Assembly: GCA_029775965.1 (NCBI GenBank)
Contig: JARVJU010000015.1
Span: forward strand, 1-48,317
Length of the DNA: 48,317 nt
Source of the DNA: Nitrososphaeria archaeon
GTDB taxonomy: Archaea; Thermoproteota; Nitrososphaeria; Conexivisphaerales; DTJL01
Direction: 5' to 3'
A model generated the notes under the pieces. That model saw only the letters and a program-made list of their open reading frames with translations. It did not search any database and had not been told where the DNA came from. Shown here piece after piece: positions 25,723 through 33,713 of this stretch (its first letter is position 1; each line of letters begins with the position of its first letter). The translations under genes and the position numbers were made by a program.

Positions 25723-26130
25723 CTAGCCTGTAGTTATCTTTGTGCCAGCAAAAAAGACATCCTTGATCATATAGGGTGAAGGAGCCTTAATCCCCAGTGA
25801 TTCGAATACCAGATAGACTGTTTCATAGTTCATTCTGTAGAGCTCTATAGCTATATCAGTAGCTAGCTTATCCGACAAAGCAGAGACAAAATTCTGTAAG
25901 AAGCTCGGGAATTCTAATGTTACAGTACCTTCAATCTCAGCCCTTTGAGCCATAGGATAAGACTCTATAGCTAGTCTGTAAAACATATCGATCGAATTTT
26001 TTGTGTTCGATCTTTCTTTGAATTCTGCCCTCAAGTTGTAGGCTACATCATTGTCCTGCTTGGACGAGAGTCTGCTGAACCTAACCCTGTTGAGCTGTAC
26101 GTTCTTCAGCTGGGGCAGAAGTGCCAGCAT
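25723..26130 (-). CDS. Hypothetical protein, paralogue of the gene at 34820
   Basis: A 135-residue protein from the ATG at 26130 (MLALLPQLKN). It resembles the 138-residue product of 34820-35236: a beta-rich middle (AEIEGTVTLEF versus LNVSGMATIKG), a helix with NYETVYLVFESL versus YQKVYAVLYLLCGSL, and endings GIKAPSPYMIKDV versus KIPYPSPGLLKTV. The paralogue's length supports this start; the frame is also open for 58 more codons up to 26304, which I reject. The beta-beta-beta-beta-alpha look recalls SecB-like chaperone folds, but that is speculation. A solo IS605-type end lies about 200 bp upstream. Confidence 0.6.
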   Translation of the reverse strand: MLALLPQLKNVQLNRVRFSRLSSKQDNDVAYNLRAEFKERSNTKNSIDMFYRLAIESYPMAQRAEIEGTVTLEFPSFLQNFVSALSDKLATDIAIELYRMNYETVYLVFESLGIKAPSPYMIKDVFFAGTKITTG

Positions 26131-26346
26131 AGTAGCTCTTCCAACAGGGATTAAGTTAAGGTTTATCAGCAGATTGTCTAAAATAATGGTGCAAAATTTG
26201 TAGAATCCGGTAATTATCCCTGTCTTTCGCTGCTGTAGCTGAAGGAGCCTAAAAGGCCTTAGCAATCTGCGTGAGGAATAATCTTTACTGAGTATTACAT
26301 ACAAAGTCTTTTAAAGTCGCACTGATTTTCTTTTAATGATTGTAAA

Positions 26347-26399
26347 GCTTTATCTAATCTCGCAAGAAGACCCCGTCCGCAAGGGCGGGGTAGTTCACT
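26347..26399 (+). repeat. Solo IS605-type right end, first family
   Basis: Near-identical to 35361-35412: both begin GCTTTATCTAATCTCGCAAG and end GCAAGGGCGGGGTAGTTCAC. Here the hairpin is CCCCGTCC-GCAA-GGGCGGGG (26371-26390), eight pairs with one G-U and a GNRA-type tetraloop. In one frame the segment before the hairpin reads LISQED, resembling a TnpB tail. No other tnpB sequence is recognisable around it. Confidence 0.65.
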
Positions 26400-26805
26400 C
26401 ACTGCTAGCTTCATTATATTTATCGCACCATTTAAATTTGAATCGACCTCTAAAGCGTTTCCTTATGTACAATCGAACCTGTTTCTATCATGCTGTTACT
26501 TTTCTTCTCATTCATATAGTGCATCTTCGATATATTTAGCATAAGATCTAGGTGCTCGTAGTTCCTTGCACTCCATTTAATTTATGTATTTTACAACTCT
26601 AATGTCAGGCAGGTGCCCTGAGCACTTTCTCACTCATATACAAGAAACCATTTCCGCGAGAGAACTTGTATTAACAGAACAACCAAATAAAAGAGTGGGG
26701 GAGAGGCTGATGAAGAGCCCGGTGAATTCAGGAGGACTGTCAAGCTCATGAGTCTGAGTTATGTAGGTACACAACTCAGAAACCCTAGTGAGGAAAAGAT
26801 ATAAC
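26400..26805. other. Gene-free region with inverted repeat
   Basis: No supported gene. It contains an 8-bp perfect inverted repeat, TCTGAGTT at 26753-26760 and AACTCAGA at 26773-26780, with a 12-nt spacer, just downstream of the KaiC-like gene that ends at 26806 on the minus strand. It could be a terminator/processing hairpin or a remnant of a mobile-element end; the GC-rich GGGGGAGAGGCTGATGAAG block at about 26696-26715 is also unlike ordinary intergenic DNA. Confidence 0.4.
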
Positions 26806-27516
26806 TTAGAAAGGCAAAATTTCCAAGCCTTTGCTTGTGAAGATCACATTATGATATCTTCTGCTATGTTCAGTTCCTCTTAGCTTTTTAATCATGAACC
26901 TTGTCCTCAGCTCCATATCCTTCATGTAGTTTTCAAGCAAGAACACACCATCTGCAACAAATTCCTCAATAGTAGGTTCTAAGCTGTTCTTGTCAGCCAT
27001 ACTTACGGTCATAAGTGTTGTTATCCCTTCTCTCTTCAAAGTCTTGTATATGAGGTGCATGAGAAAGCTGTAATCGAACTTCTCCTTGGCACCACTGAGA
27101 AAAGCAGTTAGAGAGTCAACCACAAGCCTTTTTGCTTTTATTTCGTCAAGGGCATTAAGAATTGTCTCTATGTTTGAACCCATGCCTGCCCCTTCCAAAG
27201 ACTCCAGGTCGATCAGTCTTATCATACCCTTATTTTCAAGGGAAGCCAAATCAATCCCAAACCTGAGCATATTTCTCTTCAGGCTTGGCAGATCCTCCTC
27301 AAAGGAGGCGAAGACTGCCTTTTCTTCATTCAAAGTAGCATTGTAGACAAACTGTGTTGAGAATATAGTCTTGCCTGTTCCTATACCTCCCTCCAGTAGA
27401 ACAAAGTCACCAATGTGAAGACCCCCCTGTATAAATTCATCAACCCTTGGTATTCCGATCGGGACTCTTCGTCTTGTGTCAGCTATGTTCAACGTGCTAA
27501 CTGCTCTGTTTAGCAT
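26806..27516 (-). CDS. KaiC-like RecA-superfamily ATPase (single domain), copy 1
   Basis: A 236-residue ATPase with GIPRVDEFIQGGL, Walker A GGIGTGKT at 43-50, a FASFEEDL segment, Walker B in KRLVVDSLTAF and a C-terminal RGTEHSRRYHNVIF motif found also in copy 2 at 30626. Archaeal single-domain KaiC-like proteins are thought to be signal-transduction ATPases rather than recombinases; partners include transcription regulators and motility genes. It is divergent from the Lrp-like regulator/isoprenoid operon across a 145-bp promoter region. ATG start. Confidence 0.88.
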   Translation of the reverse strand: MLNRAVSTLNIADTRRRVPIGIPRVDEFIQGGLHIGDFVLLEGGIGTGKTIFSTQFVYNATLNEEKAVFASFEEDLPSLKRNMLRFGIDLASLENKGMIRLIDLESLEGAGMGSNIETILNALDEIKAKRLVVDSLTAFLSGAKEKFDYSFLMHLIYKTLKREGITTLMTVSMADKNSLEPTIEEFVADGVFLLENYMKDMELRTRFMIKKLRGTEHSRRYHNVIFTSKGLEILPF

Positions 27517-27661
27517 ACTTAAATAGGTTATTTCCCTAAACCCAAAAAGTCTATCATCTATCTAAGCCTTTTTGGTTGTATATCAGCTCAGCTAATGCTA
27601 GCTATTTACATAGATTTAAAATCCGTCATATTTATTTGTTTAATCTCATAACCTTTTGTGG

Positions 27662-28753
27662 ATGTCTAGCCTGACTAGCCTAAGGAGGCGGAACCAAGAC
27701 TACCTTTTGGTCGAGACGATAAAGCAGGTAGGGATAGCTAACTATTCTCTTATAGCAAGACTTACTGGCTTGAATGCAGAAACTGTAAGATACAGGGTGA
27801 ACAGGCATCTGCAAAGACTTGGCCTGAAGGTTATGGTGAATCTGAACTTTGGTGAGCTAGGTTTTTCATCAGGCTTTATGGTGATGGTAGCAAACTACGG
27901 GTCGAATGATCTATTGTTTGGCAAATTGCATTATCTGCTCTTTTCGGGTAAAGCTGTGGGGCTTGAGAAGTATTACTGTGTCTTTTCAGTCCCATATAGG
28001 CTGAAGAAGAAGTATTATGAGTTTATTCTTACATTGAAGCAAGAAGCTCTTCTGCAGGATTACGAGATGATAGAGTTAGATTGGCTGCGTTTTCCTCCAT
28101 TCAGAGCTGAATTTTATGATTTTGGCGAGAGAAAGTGGAAGATCGACTGGAATAGGCTCGACCTGATACAGAACGAGTCAGGAGTGATGACTTCATACCT
28201 GGAGAGGGATAGCAAAGTAGATGAATTCGACTTGAAAATACTAAGGTCAATGCAGGAGGAGCCAACGATAAGTATAGCAAAGATAGCAAAAGCGACAGGG
28301 ATGAATCCAAGGACAATAAGATATCATCATCTAGAGCATGTTGTAAAGAAGAAGCTGATACTAGGTAACAATATAAGGTGGGTTGCACCTTATCAGTCAG
28401 GCAAGTCCTCAGACCTTATGCAGGCAGTCTTCATATTCAGGAAGGTTGAAAAGGTTGGAGCTGCAAATGTAAGAAAGGTATTCAACAGGCTACCTTTTAC
28501 CTGGCTTGAGGGAGGAAAGGAAGAGGGGAGCTATGTCGCGTTTGTCGATATACCTATAGAACTTTTCCATGAGACAATGAAATACATAGAAGAAAGACTG
28601 AGCCTCTTGAGCACTAAACCTGAGATAGTATTCCTTGATTCTACGAAACGCTTCCAGCTTGAATGTGAAATATTTGACAAGAAATGGGGTTGGTCATTAC
28701 CCGGATATGTTCCAAATACATCAGCAATCGTTGGCGAAAAGAATGAAGGCTAG
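27662..28753 (+). CDS. Lrp/AsnC-like transcription regulator with two helix-turn-helix units
   Basis: About 363 residues. The first winged helix lies near 8-60 (IKQVGIANYSLIARLTGLNAETVRYR) and a second near 195-250 (DLKILRSMQEEPTISIAKIAKATGMNPRTIRYH in pieces), each followed by a ligand-type alpha/beta region. Tandem Lrp-like regulators of this kind occur in TACK archaea. The ATG at 27662 is preferred to TTG at 27656: a TTTATTTG box lies about 26-30 nt upstream, as for a leaderless mRNA. It overlaps the UbiA-like gene by 11 nt, so it likely controls its own operon and perhaps the divergent KaiC-like gene. Confidence 0.8.
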   Translation: MSSLTSLRRRNQDYLLVETIKQVGIANYSLIARLTGLNAETVRYRVNRHLQRLGLKVMVNLNFGELGFSSGFMVMVANYGSNDLLFGKLHYLLFSGKAVGLEKYYCVFSVPYRLKKKYYEFILTLKQEALLQDYEMIELDWLRFPPFRAEFYDFGERKWKIDWNRLDLIQNESGVMTSYLERDSKVDEFDLKILRSMQEEPTISIAKIAKATGMNPRTIRYHHLEHVVKKKLILGNNIRWVAPYQSGKSSDLMQAVFIFRKVEKVGAANVRKVFNRLPFTWLEGGKEEGSYVAFVDIPIELFHETMKYIEERLSLLSTKPEIVFLDSTKRFQLECEIFDKKWGWSLPGYVPNTSAIVGEKNEG

Positions 28754-29618
28754 CCTGCTGTATAAGGAATTTGTTCTAGGGGGGCACATGCTCGCCTTAG
28801 GGACAGCAGGTATAGCTGCAACCTCAGCCCTGCTGATGCAGCATAATCCTACATTTAACCTGTTGCTGATGGCTTACCTTTTTTCATACGGAGCATATTC
28901 CATCAACAGAAGGGCTGAGATGCAACAAGATATGATATCTAACCCTGAAAGAACTTCTCATCTGGCTAGCAGAAGTAAGTTTATTCCTTTAATCTCTTCT
29001 GCATATCTGCTCTTGGGTTATATTCTTGCAATAACAGTGAATATCTATTTTTTTACTGTTCTACTGCTTCCTTTGATACTCGCATTTGCCTATAGCATAG
29101 GGTCCAAAAGACTTGAGAAGCTGATAGGGGCAAGAAGACTTAAAGATAAATTATTGGTTAAGAATGTTGTAATTTCACTATCATGGGCTCTTATCCCTTT
29201 TATCGTCTCTCTTTATTACTTAAAGCTCTCTGTAGCTATAATACCCATTTCTCTTTTCATCTTTTTTCGTCTCATGCTGAACACAATATTCTTCGACGTA
29301 AGAGATGTAGAAGCAGACAGAAGGTTCGGAGTTAGCACTGTACCAGTTGTCCTAGGAATAAACAAATCGTTCAAAGCTATGGAGCTATCTGACATAGCTT
29401 CTGCTTTGATTATAATTCTTTCATCTGTAGCTAATATAATCCCTTCATACTCTATACTGCTTGTAGTAACATCTCTCTACTCCTTTTACTATAGGCATAT
29501 AGCAACAAGGGACAATGGGAAGATGAATATTCTTTGTGATCTTGTTGCAGATGGCGAGTATCTCCTCTGGGCCCCAGTACTTCTCGCAGGTAGGTTGCTG
29601 TCTGGTCTGGTGGTATGA
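28743..29618 (+). CDS. UbiA-family prenyltransferase-like membrane protein
   Basis: A 291-residue protein with eight or nine membrane segments. UbiA enzymes join isoprenyl diphosphates to acceptors using two Asp-rich motifs; the second is clear as DVRDVEADRRFGV, and the first appears degenerate as N55-RRAEMQQD63. The product could be a lipid (geranylgeranylglyceryl phosphate), quinone or haem prenylation enzyme; the adjacent polyprenyl synthase would supply the donor. Start is the ATG at 28743 (MKASLLYKE), overlapping the regulator's end; a longer frame to 28635 overlaps too much. One nt separates it from the next gene's ATG. Confidence 0.8.
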   Translation: MKASLLYKEFVLGGHMLALGTAGIAATSALLMQHNPTFNLLLMAYLFSYGAYSINRRAEMQQDMISNPERTSHLASRSKFIPLISSAYLLLGYILAITVNIYFFTVLLLPLILAFAYSIGSKRLEKLIGARRLKDKLLVKNVVISLSWALIPFIVSLYYLKLSVAIIPISLFIFFRLMLNTIFFDVRDVEADRRFGVSTVPVVLGINKSFKAMELSDIASALIIILSSVANIIPSYSILLVVTSLYSFYYRHIATRDNGKMNILCDLVADGEYLLWAPVLLAGRLLSGLVV

Positions 29619-29619
29619 G

Positions 29620-30597
29620 ATGTCAAACGATCACATTGCTGAGTACAGAAATGCTATAGAGGATGCTATAGCAAGGCTGTACAGGCCTGAATATAAGCTG
29701 ATGATCGCTGCTAACGAAGCACTAGAAGCAGGCAAAAGGCTGAGGCCTATAATAACACTACTCATCTGTGAATCTATTTCAGGCAGCTATGCTATTGCGA
29801 TACCTGTTGCTATAGCATACGAACTTGCGCATACAGCCTCGCTTGTCCAAGATGATATGATAGACGAATCAGAAATCAGGCACAACAAGCTTACTACCTA
29901 TCAGAAGTATGGTATAGTTAAAGCTATACTGGTATCGGACATCCTTATCTTTGATATATTCAAGGAGCTTTCGTTTTACTCCCAAGCATCTATCTCTAAA
30001 CATACATTACTTATGCTTCTTAAACAGATAAACAAAGCTGCTCATCTGGCTATAAAAGGACAGTATAAAGAAATGGGCTCATCGCTAAACAGTCTTGATG
30101 AAGATGAATATATACAGATAGCTAGCATGAAGACAGGAGCTCTGTATGCCGCATCAGCTTCATCAGGTGCAACTCTTGCAAAAGCTGATGCCGAAACAGT
30201 ACATAGCATGTACAATTTTGGTCTAAACCTTGGCATAGCATTTCAGATCAGGGATGATATTCTTGATATAATAGCAAGTGAAAAAAAACTTGGTAAGCCC
30301 ATACTCAACGACGTAAAGAATAATTCATGCAATATAGTAGTTGTTGATGCGATTTCAAAAGCAAATCCAAAGCAGAAAAATATGATATTTTCCTTCATGT
30401 ATCGTGAGGTATATACTAGGCGTGATAAGGAAGAATTTATTGAGCTTATGAAGCAGTTGGGTTCTTTGGACTATGCTGAATCTTTGGTAAGGAAGTTTGC
30501 AGAGAGGAGTAGAAGACATCTTTCTATTCTTCCCAACAGTAAAGCAAGGGCATTGCTTGAGAAGCTGACCTATGAGCTGGAGAGTAGATACAGATGA
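29620..30597 (+). CDS. Polyprenyl diphosphate synthase (geranylgeranyl-type)
   Basis: A 325-residue trans-isoprenyl diphosphate synthase, which elongates allylic diphosphates with isopentenyl diphosphate. Motifs: AGKRLRPI at 38-45, first Asp-rich motif DDMID at 78-82, the KTGALYAAS motif near 171-179 and second Asp-rich motif DDILD at 212-216. The residues just before the first motif (ELAHTASL) are small, consistent with C20 or longer products, though chain length cannot be fixed by eye. The ATG at 29620 follows the UbiA stop directly, pointing to a tight operon and probable substrate hand-off. Upstream in-frame codons to 29536 are not used. Confidence 0.92.
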   Translation: MSNDHIAEYRNAIEDAIARLYRPEYKLMIAANEALEAGKRLRPIITLLICESISGSYAIAIPVAIAYELAHTASLVQDDMIDESEIRHNKLTTYQKYGIVKAILVSDILIFDIFKELSFYSQASISKHTLLMLLKQINKAAHLAIKGQYKEMGSSLNSLDEDEYIQIASMKTGALYAASASSGATLAKADAETVHSMYNFGLNLGIAFQIRDDILDIIASEKKLGKPILNDVKNNSCNIVVVDAISKANPKQKNMIFSFMYREVYTRRDKEEFIELMKQLGSLDYAESLVRKFAERSRRHLSILPNSKARALLEKLTYELESRYR

Positions 30598-30625
30598 TGC
30601 ATGAACTCGGAAAAGGTTTTAGCAT

Positions 30626-31336
30626 ATGCTTTCCAGAGATGAGGAGAGAGAACTCATGGCAGTCGTAGAATCTACTGAAAGACTTAAGACAGGAATAGAG
30701 GGCTTGGACGAATTGATCGAAGGAGGCCTCATAAAGGGGGATATCCATCTTCTAGCAGGAGGACCAGGAACTGGAAAAACGATTTTTGCCTCGAACTTGG
30801 TATATAATGCAGCTAAAGATTTGGCATTGAAGAGTGTTTATGCAACATTTGAAGAGTCAGCAGAATCTTTCAGGCAGAATATGAAGTCAATAGGTATCAG
30901 CTTTGCGCCACTTGAATCCTCAAACCTCGTCAGCATAGTGGACCTTGATGCTGTGAGGGGGAAGGAGCTCGAATCAAACATATCTCTATTGCTAGCTGCT
31001 GTTAAGGATGCAAGGGCAAACATACTGGTTGTTGATTCTCTTACAGCACTGCTTCTTGCATGCGAAACACCTTTCGAACTGAGAACCTTTGTGAAGTCGC
31101 TTTATAGGTCTCTCAAGCAGATGAAGGTAACGACTCTTATGACTGTCAGCCTTGGACAGAATGAGAGAATCGGTGCAGAGGCATTCATATGTGATTCGGT
31201 AATGCTGCTTGAGAATTGGCTGGATGAAGATAGATTCAAGACGAGATTCATGGTTCTGAAGATGAGAGGTACTGAGCATAGCAGAAAGTACCATTCAGTC
31301 ATACTTACTCCAAAGCTTAAGATCTCCAACTACTAA
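30626..31336 (+). CDS. KaiC-like RecA-superfamily ATPase (single domain), copy 2
   Basis: A 236-residue paralogue of copy 1 at 26806. It has LKTGIEGLDELIEGGL, Walker A GGPGTGKT at 45-52, VYATFEES, Walker B NILVVDSLTALL and the shared RGTEHSRKYHSVIL end. Start is ATG at 30626; an internal ATG 30 nt later with GAGGAGAG upstream is also possible. It is the last gene of the regulator-UbiA-polyprenyl synthase run, 28 nt after the synthase. Its job near isoprenoid genes is unknown; a regulatory rather than catalytic role is inferred from the family. Confidence 0.88.
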   Translation: MLSRDEERELMAVVESTERLKTGIEGLDELIEGGLIKGDIHLLAGGPGTGKTIFASNLVYNAAKDLALKSVYATFEESAESFRQNMKSIGISFAPLESSNLVSIVDLDAVRGKELESNISLLLAAVKDARANILVVDSLTALLLACETPFELRTFVKSLYRSLKQMKVTTLMTVSLGQNERIGAEAFICDSVMLLENWLDEDRFKTRFMVLKMRGTEHSRKYHSVILTPKLKISNY

Positions 31337-31403
31337 TCGATTTAGCATAAAAAAATAAAAAAGAAAAAATGATTAGAATAGCCAGCTATGATATGATGCT
31401 GTT

Positions 31404-31937
31404 TTAGGTTGAACTTATGGCTTTGCCGTAGATTGTCATACCTTCAGTTCCTTGGCTTGGAAGATGAACAAGTCCCAAGAATTCTTGTGGCAAGAAAGCC
31501 TGGCATCCTACTGAGCTCGGATCTATAGATGGATGTGGAACGCTTGAAGGAGAGGTGAAAGAGCCAGACAATGCTACAGGGCTGCTACCATTGAACGCTA
31601 CAAAGAGTACTCCTGGTATAGGACTCGAAACCTTCAGAACTATATTCTCTGGAGGTGCATTGACACCAGGAATTTCGATCGGAATTGGTGAAGATGGATA
31701 TTGCTGGCTGAAAGTAAGGGTTCCCTCGTATCCCCCTTGCATAGCTGGGATGGAGCTTATGGTGAATGTACCGCATGCAATTATTGTTGGTGCCTGGCCT
31801 GAGGATTGAGCTGCTGCCTTTGTTATTATCCAGTACCCTGTAATTGTAGGTGGTAACGATTGAGCTATTGCTGGGGTAGCTATTAACGCAGTAGCTAGCA
31901 CTAAGAGCAGGGTTGCAGAAGCTATGATGGATTTCAT
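31404..31937 (-). CDS. Secreted hypothetical protein
   Basis: A 177-residue protein with a clear signal peptide (hydrophobic residues about 6-22, cleavage near AIA-QS). The mature part is Ser/Pro-rich and beta-strand-like with two Cys residues (ACGTFTIS and VGCQAFLP). No family recognised and no C-terminal anchor, so it is probably released or held in the S-layer space. ATG start. T-rich tracts on both sides (about 31345-31365 and 31966-31985) may be terminators. Confidence 0.68.
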   Translation of the reverse strand: MKSIIASATLLLVLATALIATPAIAQSLPPTITGYWIITKAAAQSSGQAPTIIACGTFTISSIPAMQGGYEGTLTFSQQYPSSPIPIEIPGVNAPPENIVLKVSSPIPGVLFVAFNGSSPVALSGSFTSPSSVPHPSIDPSSVGCQAFLPQEFLGLVHLPSQGTEGMTIYGKAISST

Positions 31938-32021
31938 TTAAGCAACCCCAGCTCAGATTAAAAATTACGTTTTTTTACCGTTTTCCAGAATCTTTTCAGT
32001 TTGATTTAGTAAGTCATAAGG

Positions 32022-33713
32022 CTAAAACATTGAGGACAGCTGCAGGTATGACTTAACGAATGACTTCATCATCTGGTAGGGGCTGTCCACAACACAGTTT
32101 ACAGTGAAATAATTCTGAATTTCTCTGCTGTCTATCCCAACTCCCATCAGCAGTATGCCTGATCTGCTAATCGCTTTTATTGTGTTGACGAGAGCTTGCT
32201 CTATACCAAGGTAGCCAGTAGGGTTACCATCAGATGCAACAACCATCACTTTTATCTCTGTTGGAGTTGAAGCGAGAAGCTTGTAGCCTACTGCTAATGC
32301 ATCTGGCAAAAGGGTAGCATTTCTCTGCACTATCCCTCCTATTCTTGCCTTCGCATCTATTGTATAGTGTTCATCAAAGTCTTTCAGCACTTGGAAGCTG
32401 CTGTTGAAAGAATAGAGCCCCCAGTTGCTGTAGGCTGGGAAGAGGTCTTTGGCAACCTCAGCCAATGCTACAGCAACCTCCCTAGCAGTCTGTGCAAAAG
32501 GAGAAATGCTTTTGCTTGCGTCTATGAGAATAGCCCATGACTCACTCTTATAATTCACTTCTTCCCTTGTAAATACATCATTCCTCTTTGTCCCTCCAGC
32601 TATAACCTGCATTGCAAGCTGAGTATCAACCTGACCACTCTCATGCCCTGTTGTTTCATCCAGTACATTCTTAACAAGTCTCAACTGATCCCTGATATTT
32701 CTTATCGACCCAGATAAATTTGCCCTCACCCTAAGAAACATCCCATAATCCCCTTTAGGGAATTCTATACCCTGCAGCTTTGTAGTGCCTGTCATCTCCT
32801 TAAGGTGGAGTGCTATACTGTTTGCCCTTTCGCTGCTAGAAGCAAGAGTTTCGAAGAATTCTCTTGATTCATAAAGATCTGTTTTATCATCTAAGCTCTC
32901 AAAGCCTGTGCCCAGTGCATCGAATGCAGAATGCAGTATAGACTGGGATCCAGGTCTATCTGTCAGCTTGTTGTCAAACAACTCATAGATGCCATGCGAC
33001 TCTGTGTGAGGAAAGAAGGGTATCTGCCTTAGTGAACCTTTCAGCATTAAGCTGTCGTATACATTTTGAAATGCCTCATAAAGTAGCCTATCAGGTCTCA
33101 TCTGTTCAAGCCTGACATGCTCTCTGACAAGTGAAGAGACCTTTGCTACAAGCGACTCAACTTCATTATCAAGCTGCTCTCTATCTATGACATGCCATAA
33201 CGCCAAAAGAATCTTCGTGGCATGCCCCAAAACACTGTTATCTACTGACTCATTCAGCCTTAAAGCTGCCACATAATTCGCAAAAGAAATATCTGGTATA
33301 ATGCCAGGCCATTGCCTTGTAGCCTTTATAGTAACTCTATAATCCTCTATCAGAGAAACTGCAAATGTAGCTGTCTTTATTTCTTTTCCCTTCGCCCAAG
33401 GAGCATACCTGGCATAGTCTGAGTAAGCAGCATGCAGCGCAGCATGATACAAAGAAGCTTTGAAGACCCTCCACAGATTCAGCAAAGAATGTTCATCCTT
33501 GTCAAAGTAAAGACCATGAAGCTGATAGAATTCATCCTTTACTGGCTTGGGTAATGGAATTTTCAGCACAAAACCATTGTCGTCCTTTGCTAAAGCAGGA
33601 TAAGTTAGCTCTTCGTCAAGTATGAGTCTCAGTTCCCTATAGTCCTTTTGTGCTATACTTGTCACTGTATTCCATGCAAATTCATTTAGCTTCAACTTGA
33701 GTAGCCACGCCAC
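32022..33713 (-). CDS. VWA-domain protein, NorD/CoxE-like partner of MoxR ATPase
   Basis: A 563-residue protein with a helical N-terminal half (including Trp-rich YSDYARYAPWAKGKEIKTA) and a C-terminal von Willebrand factor A domain. The metal-ion adhesion site is intact: DASKS at 398-402, a Thr in NATLLPDA and ASDGNPTG further on. Such proteins pair with MoxR-type AAA+ ATPases to remodel or load metal cofactors into target enzymes. The AAA+ gene is directly upstream and overlaps by 32 nt, so both form one translationally coupled unit. An internal TTG at 33698 would shorten the overlap. Confidence 0.85.
   Translation of the reverse strand: MAWLLKLKLNEFAWNTVTSIAQKDYRELRLILDEELTYPALAKDDNGFVLKIPLPKPVKDEFYQLHGLYFDKDEHSLLNLWRVFKASLYHAALHAAYSDYARYAPWAKGKEIKTATFAVSLIEDYRVTIKATRQWPGIIPDISFANYVAALRLNESVDNSVLGHATKILLALWHVIDREQLDNEVESLVAKVSSLVREHVRLEQMRPDRLLYEAFQNVYDSLMLKGSLRQIPFFPHTESHGIYELFDNKLTDRPGSQSILHSAFDALGTGFESLDDKTDLYESREFFETLASSSERANSIALHLKEMTGTTKLQGIEFPKGDYGMFLRVRANLSGSIRNIRDQLRLVKNVLDETTGHESGQVDTQLAMQVIAGGTKRNDVFTREEVNYKSESWAILIDASKSISPFAQTAREVAVALAEVAKDLFPAYSNWGLYSFNSSFQVLKDFDEHYTIDAKARIGGIVQRNATLLPDALAVGYKLLASTPTEIKVMVVASDGNPTGYLGIEQALVNTIKAISRSGILLMGVGIDSREIQNYFTVNCVVDSPYQMMKSFVKSYLQLSSMF

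Noticed and set aside
26131-26304. N-terminal extension of the 25723 gene
   Set aside because: Paralogue at 34820 has no such extension; the extension is hydrophobic/basic and reads towards the IS605-type end.
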